From: Planctomycetota bacterium
GTDB lineage: Bacteria > Planctomycetota > Phycisphaerae > FEN-1346
Assembly: GCA_026386995.1 (NCBI GenBank)
Contig: JAPLMO010000347.1
Location: forward strand, 1-7,551
Reading direction: 5' to 3'
DNA: 7,551 nucleotides
Positions 1-5,958 of this stretch are shown piece by piece; position 1 is the stretch's first letter; each line of letters begins with the position of its first letter. Both the position numbers and the translations under genes were made by a program. Under the pieces are notes generated by a model. The model made no database searches. It saw nothing but the letters and a program-made list of their open reading frames with translations, and had not been told where the DNA came from.

Positions 1-1629
1 GGCCGGCACCCTCGCGGCGGGGTCGAGACGGGCGACAAGACGGCGCCGCTTCCGAAACCGGCCATGACGTGGCAGCGCGCGGCCTTCTGGGCGGCGGTGA
101 TCTTCGTGCCCCTGGCGTTGGCGGCGGGCGGCCTCATCTACTGGAAACATAGCGAAGTGCAGGTGCGGATCGACCAGGCCGAGGGCGCTTCGCAGATCGC
201 CAAGGGCCTCTTTGATGGTGGGGAGTACGAGGCCGCCGCAAAGAACTACCTTGACATCCTTTACAAGTTCCCCGACCTCAAGAGCATCGTGATCGACGCC
301 GACCAGCACGTCAGCATGGCGCGGGCCGAACAAGCCCTCAAGAAGAAGGAGTGGGACACGGCCGACAAGTGCGCCAACGACGCCAAAGACAAGGAGGCCC
401 CGCCATCGTGGCAGAGCAACTTCCGCGCCCGCTTCCAGAAACTTCGCGACGTCGAGGAAAAACTGAACCTGGCGGACGCCGCCGACAAGGCGGGCGACTT
501 CGAGAAGGCCCGCGGCATCATCGACGAACTGATGGCCCGCTTCAGCGACCTCAAACTCGGCGACCAGATCCTCCAACTCCAGGAGAAGATCGCCCTCAGG
601 GCCTACCGTTCCCTGGTGGACAAGGGCAAGCAGGCGTACACCAATCGCGACTACGTCGGCGCCAGGGGTTTCTTCGACCAGGCGCGGCAGCAGCGGGAGA
701 CCCCCGAGGTCCTCGAACTCCTCAAGAAGGTGGACACCGCCGCCAAACTGACCGAGAAGTACAACGAGGCGGAAGCCGCCCTCGCGGCCGGCAAGTGGAG
801 CGAGGCCGCCAAGGCGTACAGCGACTGCATTTTACTCGCCCCCTCCGAGTTCTACCGCACAAAGATGAACAAGGCCAAGGCCGAGGCCCTGGCCACCGAA
901 GCCAAGACCTTCGTTGACAATAATCTCACCGAGGACGCCAAGAAAAGGTACACGCAGGTCCTCGCCTTAAACCCCCAGCACGCCGAGGCGCTGAAGTATT
1001 TGAAAGACCTCGGGCAGGCCGAGAACCTGGCGGGATTCATCAAGGCCGGCGACGACGCCAAGGCCGCCGAGCAGTGGGACCCTGCCATCAACAGTTACAA
1101 CCAGGCCCTGGCGCTGGTGGCCGCGGCGGACGAGGCGGCCCGTAAGGCCCTCACCGACAAGGTCACCGAGTGCAAGTTGCGGTCGGCCCTCGGCAAGGCC
1201 CGCGAGGCCCTTGGCCAGAACGACTTTGCGAAGGCCCGGCAGTACCTTGACGAGGCCAAGGCCGTCAGCGACACGCAAGAGGTCAAGGACCTTGGGGCCC
1301 AGGTCGACAGCCGCGAACAGTACCTGCAACACCTGAACACCGGCAAGGAACTCCTCTCGCAGGCAAATTATGTGAAGGCCCTGGCCGAGTTCCAGGCGGC
1401 CCAGAAGATTGAGAACACGCCCGAGGTCCAGGAACTCATCCGCGAATGCCAGTACCGACGCAACCTGGCGAGCGGCAAACTCCTACTGGACACCAGGAAG
1501 TACGCGGAAGCCCGGGCCATCTTCCTCATCGCCCAGCGGTTCAGGGACACGGCAGAGGTCGCGGCGAATATCAAAGTGGCCGAGGACCTCCAGAAAAAGG
1601 CTCAGAAAGCGGAGTCAGGTGGGCCATGA
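1..1629 (+). CDS. Membrane-anchored TPR-like repeat protein, probably 5'-partial (fallback start ATG at 64)
   Basis: Residues are numbered from the ATG at 64 (521 residues to the stop at 1627-1629). One hydrophobic helix at about residues 6-27 is followed by an all-helical, Ala/Lys/Glu-rich domain of helix-turn-helix TPR-like units; clear ones are near 42-75, 134-165, 184-222, 232-262, 325-352, 374-412, 423-460 and 469-505. Several end in a shared T-x-E-V signature (T213, T404, T452, T496). Such arrays usually serve as protein-binding scaffolds; here the array would lie on the far side of the membrane from the N terminus. The ATG at 64 has no Shine-Dalgarno, and the frame is open to base 1 with a Pro/Thr/Lys-rich linker just before the helix. 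The true N terminus may therefore lie upstream, for example as the cytoplasmic domain of a Ser/Thr kinase-TM-TPR protein (inference). The stop overlaps the next start (ATGA), so it is likely co-translated with the pilus genes. The exact role is unknown. Confidence 0.85.
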   Translation, partial: GRHPRGGVETGDKTAPLPKPAMTWQRAAFWAAVIFVPLALAAGGLIYWKHSEVQVRIDQAEGASQIAKGLFDGGEYEAAAKNYLDILYKFPDLKSIVIDADQHVSMARAEQALKKKEWDTADKCANDAKDKEAPPSWQSNFRARFQKLRDVEEKLNLADAADKAGDFEKARGIIDELMARFSDLKLGDQILQLQEKIALRAYRSLVDKGKQAYTNRDYVGARGFFDQARQQRETPEVLELLKKVDTAAKLTEKYNEAEAALAAGKWSEAAKAYSDCILLAPSEFYRTKMNKAKAEALATEAKTFVDNNLTEDAKKRYTQVLALNPQHAEALKYLKDLGQAENLAGFIKAGDDAKAAEQWDPAINSYNQALALVAAADEAARKALTDKVTECKLRSALGKAREALGQNDFAKARQYLDEAKAVSDTQEVKDLGAQVDSREQYLQHLNTGKELLSQANYVKALAEFQAAQKIENTPEVQELIRECQYRRNLASGKLLLDTRKYAEARAIFLIAQRFRDTAEVAANIKVAEDLQKKAQKAESGGP

Positions 1630-3572
1630 CACACAAGCGCCGTAAAGTGATGCGGCCCGCGCGGCGAGCGGCAGGCGCCGTCGCGAGGTTCCACACGCAT
1701 CAGGGCGGCCAGGCGATTTACCTGGTCGTCATGTACATGTTCCTCCTGCTGGGGCTTCTCCTGCTCGTCATCAACAGCGGCGAGAAGGTCAACCACAAGG
1801 TCGAAATGCAGGGCGCCGCCGACTCGGCCGCGGCCACGGGCGCCGCATGGTACGCACGGGGCCTGAACGTCATCTCCATGTGCAACGTCGCCGAGACGCA
1901 ACTGCTCTCGCTCGTGATCATCCTCGACACGCTGGAAACGACCGTGCCCGTTGCCAAGGAGGTCATTGACAAACTGGTCCAGCAGGGCAACACGGTTGTC
2001 ACCGATCCCGGCCTGGACGACTCCCGCTGGTGGCTGAGAAGGCCTGGGGGCGCCATGGGCCTGATTACGGGCGACGATAAGGCCGAGCAGGCGACGATCA
2101 ACAAGTTCAACGACCTGGTGAACAACTGCAAGGCGAGGGACCTCTTCCGGAAATACCTGACGTTTGATACGGGCGTCCTCTGGCAGTGCATGTACCTGCT
2201 GGACGGCTTCTCGCATGCCATGGCCGACGTGGCGCCGAGCGCGGCCATCCGCGAGGCCGTCGATATCGCCAAGAAGAACCACGCCGAGTTCGGCTTCATC
2301 ACGCCTTTCTGGCCCGCGCTGCCCATTGAACCCGACACGCGATTTGATGACTTCAAGGAACCGATGTCCAATGCCACCTTGCCGTCGCGGCTGGGCGTGC
2401 CCTGGGGCAACCAGCCCATCAGCGGGTTTCGCCGGATGGGGTATATCAGTTACAGGGGGCGGACTGTGGGGCCTTGGGCCTATTGGCGCGAGCCGATCGC
2501 CGATCCCAGAATCGCGGGGCTTTTCGGACAAAGCCGCCTGTCGGTGCTTTTCGACCTCGTTTCCCGGAAGAAACTGGACATGATGTTCGGCAGCACGGAC
2601 GACCGGGTGTCGCTGCGCAATTGGGAAATGGACTATGAGAAGTTCAAGGGCCTCCCCCCCCAAGATGTCGTGCGCACCTGGTGGGAGCACGTGAGTTTCG
2701 ATTGCCGGTATCCGCAGCCGGCCACGGACGGGCCGGTCCCCTGGGGGCCGGAAGACCCCGGGCTGGCCGGCCGCAAGCCCTTTCCGGTCGCGGGCGATTG
2801 GGACCAGGTGCTGAAGAATCCCATGGACCCGATGCCTTCGCTCCGCGGGTATCCCGGCAAGAGGGAACCCAACCTGGGTGGGTTCACGCGGGCGACCAAG
2901 GCTACCGAAGGCGCGGATTCCCGCCAGGCCGTCTGGTACCGCGTGATCAGCGCTCGCCGGGTGCAATACCCGGAGGTACGCATTTTTGCGCCTCACCCGC
3001 CGCTCCACGAGGACGGGGCGCCGTGGCCGTACACCGAGGCCGAGAAAAAAACGTATTGGCATGTTGAAATGTGGCGGTTCGACGGAGCGGAGTTGGAGTC
3101 GGACTTAACGCTTCACCGCGACTATATGCCCCAGCCAGGGCAGGAACCGATCAAACCCATCCTCTTCAGCCAGGAGGGCGACAACGTCGTCGACAACATC
3201 GAGAACCGCTTCACCTTCAACGGCTACGCTTACCGCAGCGGCAAGGCGACCAACTGGACGCAGCGTTTCATCAATCCCAACCCCGTCGTGGGCCTGGACG
3301 GTTTTCCGGTCTTGGTCTGCTACGCCCAGGCCCGCGTCTACAACCCGGTCAGTTGGGACCCCTTCTCGCAGTTTTGGAAGGTGAAACTCATGCGGGCCGA
3401 GGCATCCTACACCGAGAGCAATCGTTGGAGCCAGATGCTTCAGGAGCTTAACAAGGGGATCCCGTCGCAGGCCGCGCAGGCGGCGCCCGGCCTGACCTTC
3501 GAGAGCGTCAAGCCGGCGGTCGACATGGTCAGCGCCTACACGTGGGACTTCGTCAAGGAGGTCACGCATTGA
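1626..3572 (+). CDS. TadG-like Tad pilus assembly protein (TadE/G-like N terminus, large ectodomain)
   Basis: 648 residues from the ATG at 1626. The frame is open further upstream inside gene 1, but this ATG overlaps the previous stop (ATGA), has AGGTGG and GGAG just before it, and places the expected N-terminal domain correctly. After a basic leader (residues 1-25) come a Gly-Gly-Gln junction (27-29), a hydrophobic helix (about 30-49) and then Q62-GAADSAA-A70. That combination of a membrane helix followed by a Q-x-AAD-x-AA segment is the hallmark of the TadE/G-like Flp pilus assembly N terminus. The remaining ~560 residues form a Trp/Pro-rich ectodomain with no visible von Willebrand A MIDAS motif (D-x-S-x-S), unlike classical TadG. 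Near the C terminus, residues about 565-590 (C-Y-A-Q-A-R-V-Y-N-P, then W-D-P-F and F-W-K-V-K-L) resemble the closing motif I associate with other large Tad proteins (from memory). It is probably a periplasmic or surface minor component of the pilus. Subfamily assignment is uncertain. Confidence 0.82.
   Translation: MTHKRRKVMRPARRAAGAVARFHTHQGGQAIYLVVMYMFLLLGLLLLVINSGEKVNHKVEMQGAADSAAATGAAWYARGLNVISMCNVAETQLLSLVIILDTLETTVPVAKEVIDKLVQQGNTVVTDPGLDDSRWWLRRPGGAMGLITGDDKAEQATINKFNDLVNNCKARDLFRKYLTFDTGVLWQCMYLLDGFSHAMADVAPSAAIREAVDIAKKNHAEFGFITPFWPALPIEPDTRFDDFKEPMSNATLPSRLGVPWGNQPISGFRRMGYISYRGRTVGPWAYWREPIADPRIAGLFGQSRLSVLFDLVSRKKLDMMFGSTDDRVSLRNWEMDYEKFKGLPPQDVVRTWWEHVSFDCRYPQPATDGPVPWGPEDPGLAGRKPFPVAGDWDQVLKNPMDPMPSLRGYPGKREPNLGGFTRATKATEGADSRQAVWYRVISARRVQYPEVRIFAPHPPLHEDGAPWPYTEAEKKTYWHVEMWRFDGAELESDLTLHRDYMPQPGQEPIKPILFSQEGDNVVDNIENRFTFNGYAYRSGKATNWTQRFINPNPVVGLDGFPVLVCYAQARVYNPVSWDPFSQFWKVKLMRAEASYTESNRWSQMLQELNKGIPSQAAQAAPGLTFESVKPAVDMVSAYTWDFVKEVTH
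3555..3562 (+). promoter_or_regulatory. Strong Shine-Dalgarno deciding the TTG start at 3569
   Basis: AAGGAGGT is a near-perfect anti-16S match and ends 6 bases before the TTG at 3569. It lies inside the last codons of the TadG-like gene. It argues against the more upstream in-frame GTG at 3542, which has no such site. Confidence 0.85.
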
Positions 3573-4276
3573 AAGCGACCGCCCTAATACGACAGCGCAA
3601 TTTCGCTATTTGCGCTGGCGTACCAATTCGTGTCGCCCGCCGCCGCGTGCGCGGCAATGCGCTCCTGGAGTTCCTCCTGACGATCCCGATCATCGTCTTC
3701 GTGGCCGGCCTGACGATCTACATGTCCATCGCGATGCTTACGAAGCAGCAGGCCATCAAGGAGGCCCGCGCCACGCTGTGGCACGACGCCCAGGGGGGGT
3801 GGTCCCCCATGAAACTGGAGGGGCGGGACCCGACGTATCCGGATCCGGGCGTCGGAGGCAAGCATATGCCTCGCGGCTACGGCGAGGACCTCGATCGGCT
3901 GAGGCCCGACCTTCAGAGGAAGGGCGTCCCTCACGTTAACGGCCCGGAAGCCTCCAATTATTGGTTGCGCATCTGGGACAATCTGCCCGCGCGGCATGAG
4001 ACGGAGTCGACCAAGACGTTCCAGACGGCGCCCATGTGGAATTTCCTCGCGACGTCGGCCGATGCCAGTCACAGGCGCGATTCCAGCCCGTGGTACTTCG
4101 ACCACCTCGACGCGTGGAGAATCGCTCGCGCCGGGCCCCTGGCCGAGCTCTTCGGAATATTCCGCTTGGAGTTCGAGAACTCCAGCGGCCTGAATCAGTT
4201 CGAGTCGACCAGGAAAGAGTTCTTCAGGCGGCTTTTTCACGCGGGCGACATCGTGAACCAGAATCAGGGCGGTTGA
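3569..4276 (+). CDS. TadE-like pseudopilin / minor pilin with class III prepilin motif
   Basis: 235 residues when started at the TTG at 3569, which overlaps the preceding stop (TTGA) and sits 6 bases after a near-perfect Shine-Dalgarno. A long basic leader (residues 1-28, with six Arg among residues 21-28) precedes R28-G29|N30-A-L-L-E34-F35. This fits the type IV/Flp prepilin peptidase rule: cleavage after Gly, Glu at mature position +5 and an aromatic at +6. A hydrophobic helix follows (about 35-57, with P40), then Q60-Q61 and a charged helix, as in TadE-family pseudopilins. The ~170-residue C-terminal domain is Trp/Arg/Asp-rich and unlike anything I can name; it is longer than the domain in many TadE proteins. 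TadE-like pseudopilins are processed by TadV and needed for pilus biogenesis, but no peptidase gene is visible here. Codons in the leader are noticeably less G/C-ending than in the rest of the operon. Confidence 0.85.
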   Translation: MKATALIRQRNFAICAGVPIRVARRRVRGNALLEFLLTIPIIVFVAGLTIYMSIAMLTKQQAIKEARATLWHDAQGGWSPMKLEGRDPTYPDPGVGGKHMPRGYGEDLDRLRPDLQRKGVPHVNGPEASNYWLRIWDNLPARHETESTKTFQTAPMWNFLATSADASHRRDSSPWYFDHLDAWRIARAGPLAELFGIFRLEFENSSGLNQFESTRKEFFRRLFHAGDIVNQNQGG

Positions 4277-4294
4277 CGGCGCAGGCCGATAAAC

Positions 4295-4300
4295 AGGTGG
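4295..4300 (+). promoter_or_regulatory. Shine-Dalgarno deciding the ATG at 4306
   Basis: AGGTGG ends 5 bases before the ATG at 4306. The frame is open back to 4036, inside the TadE-like gene, but only this ATG has a ribosome-binding site and gives a sensible N terminus: a short cytoplasmic tail followed by a membrane helix. Confidence 0.7.
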
Positions 4301-4305
4301 AATCC

Positions 4306-5010
4306 ATGACGCACGAAGCCCCGAAGGTTCGGCCGCCGGCAGCGGAAGCCGCGCCGCGCAAGGCCCGATCCTATGTTGGGCGGATCGTGGCGGTTGCGAT
4401 TATCTTGGCCGTGATGATCGGCCTGGCACATTTCCTTCGCAAGCCGTTCGTGCCGGGTGAAGGCCCCCGCGCCGGGTCAGCCGTGAAGGCGGAAGGCCAG
4501 GCGTTGGCCCCGGCTGTGGCGAACGAGGGCGGACCCGGCCCAGGGGAGCGGAAGATGCAGGGCCTCCGCAGTGTCTTGGCCGGCGTGATCGCGGGAGCCT
4601 TTGAGCAGGAGGAGTCCGGTAACGACACCGCCGGGAAGGACGCGGCCGACATGCGGCAGTCCGTGGCGGAACTCTTCGGCGTGTCCTCCGACCAGATGAA
4701 GAACCAGGCTCCGGAGGATGTGACGCCCAGGAACGCCCATGTCCTCCTGGTATTCAACGACCCGGCCGGCGCGGGCCAGCGGATCATCCTGATGCGGATG
4801 CCCGGCGACATTGACGAGGCCCTTTCGGCGATCCATAACCACTACAAGGCCGCCGGATACCAGGTGGCGGAGCCGGTGAAGCCGTCAGCCCAGACAGATC
4901 GGGGCTGGCTCGTGCGCTTTACAAAGGGCGGTCGCGAGCGGCTGGTCTATGCCCGCCCCCGCGACGCCGGCAAGGAAACGCTGGTAGCCGTGTACGACGA
5001 ACCCCGCTAA
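4306..5010 (+). CDS. Hypothetical single-pass membrane protein in the Tad operon
   Basis: 234 residues; I do not recognise the family. It has a short basic cytoplasmic tail (1-23), one strongly hydrophobic helix (about 24-44), a Gly/Ala/Pro-rich linker (48-80), an amphipathic helical stretch (84-132, including an acidic part at 100-115), and a compact C-terminal domain (about 143-234). That domain looks alpha/beta: a strand at 144-150 (H-V-L-L-V-F), a strand at 158-164, a helix at 169-183 (I-D-E-A-L through Y-K-A-A-G-Y), then strands at 201-206, 211-215 and 225-230. The topology suggests the globular part is periplasmic. It lies 29 bases after the TadE-like gene and before cpaB, so a role in pilus assembly is likely by context only. 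It does not look like the usual Tad proteins (TadZ/CpaE, TadD, RcpB, TadV). The ending D-E-P-R is followed by TAA and then the only sizeable gap in the operon. Confidence 0.82.
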   Translation: MTHEAPKVRPPAAEAAPRKARSYVGRIVAVAIILAVMIGLAHFLRKPFVPGEGPRAGSAVKAEGQALAPAVANEGGPGPGERKMQGLRSVLAGVIAGAFEQEESGNDTAGKDAADMRQSVAELFGVSSDQMKNQAPEDVTPRNAHVLLVFNDPAGAGQRIILMRMPGDIDEALSAIHNHYKAAGYQVAEPVKPSAQTDRGWLVRFTKGGRERLVYARPRDAGKETLVAVYDEPR

Positions 5011-5094
5011 AATAGCAGGGGCGTGCAGCCGCGCTAAAGGCGTCCCGGCGGCTGAAGTCCGGGGCTGGTCGACGGGCCCGATAAAGGAGTTTTC
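5011..5094. other. 84-base gap between the hypothetical gene and cpaB
   Basis: This is the longest gap between genes in the window. It holds an imperfect GC-rich hairpin (5026-5054), the 8-base palindrome CGGGCCCG (5073-5080) and the cpaB Shine-Dalgarno AAAGGAG (5083-5089). No convincing -35/-10 pair and no U-tract after the hairpin were seen, so neither a promoter nor an intrinsic terminator can be claimed. Confidence 0.6.
5026..5054. repeat. Imperfect REP-like hairpin
   Basis: CAGCCGC (5026-5032) pairs with GCGGCTG (5048-5054) to give a 7-base stem. An alternative inner pairing is CGC (5032-5034) with GCG (5040-5042) around the loop TAAAG. The GCTAAAG...GGCTGAAG arrangement resembles short palindromic intergenic elements that are dispersed in some GC-rich genomes. 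There is only one copy in this window, so its repeat status is inferred. No run of T follows, which argues against a terminator. Confidence 0.4.
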
Positions 5095-5943
5095 ATGGCA
5101 AAGCCGAGTCCGATGCAGTGGATACCGAGCGGCGGCGTTTTGGCCGCCGCAATCGGGGCCGGCCTTCTGGCCGCCGTCCTGGTCCACCTCTATGCCAGCA
5201 ACATTCAGAGCCAGTATGGATTGGGGTCGCAGTACTATTACAGGTTCAAGTCGGACCTGAACGCCGGGACCCAGATTCAGGAGGCGAGCCTGGAGCGGAT
5301 CCAGATTCCCGAGCCCCTTGTGGAGGGGTTCAAGGGCGTGGCCGTGACGGCCGATGACCGCGGCCGCAGCACCGTCGTTGGCCGCAAGGTCCCCCGACCG
5401 ATGAAGAAGGGATCGTTCCTGTGGTGGTCCGATTACCTCGACACCGGTGTTGCGAAGCCCATCAAAATCCCGCCGCGCTACGAGATGATCACGATCCGGA
5501 TCGACCCCAACGCTTCGCTCGGCCCGCAACTTCAGCCGGGCTCGTACGTGAACATCCGCGGGATGTTTAACATCAGTTCCGACTCGCGGAACCCGCAGTA
5601 CAAGGTGGAGGACGTGCTGAAGAACATCCAGGTGGTCGCCCTGAACGGCTCGACGGCGCCGCCTGAAAAAGGGCGAGCGTATGAGAACATCCAGATCGTC
5701 ATTCCTTCGGCGCAGGCCAAGTTGATGGCCGAGGTCAAGAGCGCCGTGCAATCGGGCACTTTTACGCTCGGCTTGGTGGAAGAGGGATCGACCGCCGAAC
5801 CCAAGATCGACGATGCCGTGATTAAGATCATCAACCGGCCGCGTACGGGTGCGCCAGCCGCCCCGGGTGTCGCCCCGTCGGCGCCTGCGCCAGCCCCGCC
5901 GGTTGCCGAACCGTCGTCGCCGCCCGTCCCGGAAATACCGTAA
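5095..5943 (+). CDS. cpaB: Flp pilus assembly protein CpaB/RcpC
   Basis: 282 residues from the ATG at 5095, with AAAGGAG (5083-5089) ending 5 bases upstream. A single N-terminal hydrophobic helix (about 13-33) anchors it in the inner membrane. A SAF-type domain follows (about 48-115): L-N-A-G-T-Q-I (55-61), an L-E-R-I-Q-I-P segment (66-72), V-G-R-K-V-P (95-100) and K-K-G-S (104-107). The RcpC/CpaB domain comes next (about 128-247), with I-T-I-R-I-D-P (132-138), L-Q-P-G-S-Y-V-N-I (146-154) and V-L-K-N-I-Q-V-V-A-L-N-G (174-185). The tail (250-282) is Pro/Ala-rich and low in complexity, probably disordered. CpaB/RcpC is periplasmic and works with the outer-membrane secretin; SAF domains are also proposed to bind cell-wall glycans. 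Length and domain order are typical of the family. It sits 15 bases before the CpaF start, matching the usual clustering of cpaB with cpaF. Confidence 0.93.
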   Translation: MAKPSPMQWIPSGGVLAAAIGAGLLAAVLVHLYASNIQSQYGLGSQYYYRFKSDLNAGTQIQEASLERIQIPEPLVEGFKGVAVTADDRGRSTVVGRKVPRPMKKGSFLWWSDYLDTGVAKPIKIPPRYEMITIRIDPNASLGPQLQPGSYVNIRGMFNISSDSRNPQYKVEDVLKNIQVVALNGSTAPPEKGRAYENIQIVIPSAQAKLMAEVKSAVQSGTFTLGLVEEGSTAEPKIDDAVIKIINRPRTGAPAAPGVAPSAPAPAPPVAEPSSPPVPEIP

Positions 5944-5958
5944 AGGAACGCTTGCCCC

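Noticed and set aside
914..940. TTGACA resembling a -35 box
   Set aside because: It is inside the TPR coding region, encodes V-D-N in frame, and has no -10 box at the right distance.
1446..1625. Upstream extension of the TadG-like frame
   Set aside because: It would overlap the end of the TPR gene by 60 codons with a low-complexity peptide. The ATG at 1626 has a ribosome-binding site and an ATGA overlap.
1602..3062. 486-codon open frame on the - strand
   Set aside because: It is antisense to the TadG-like gene. The product is rich in Arg, His, Pro and Gly with no domain; this is the usual shadow of a GC-rich gene.
4273..4293. TTGACG ... GATAAA as a possible promoter
   Set aside because: The spacing is only 9 bases, far short of 16-18, and the TTGACG overlaps the stop codon of the TadE-like gene.
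4036..4305. Upstream extension of the hypothetical membrane protein
   Set aside because: It overlaps the TadE-like coding region with an Arg-rich peptide. The Shine-Dalgarno at 4295-4300 supports the ATG at 4306.
5026..5060. Hairpin as an intrinsic terminator
   Set aside because: The loop is long, the stem imperfect, and no T-run follows; cpaB lies close downstream on the same strand.
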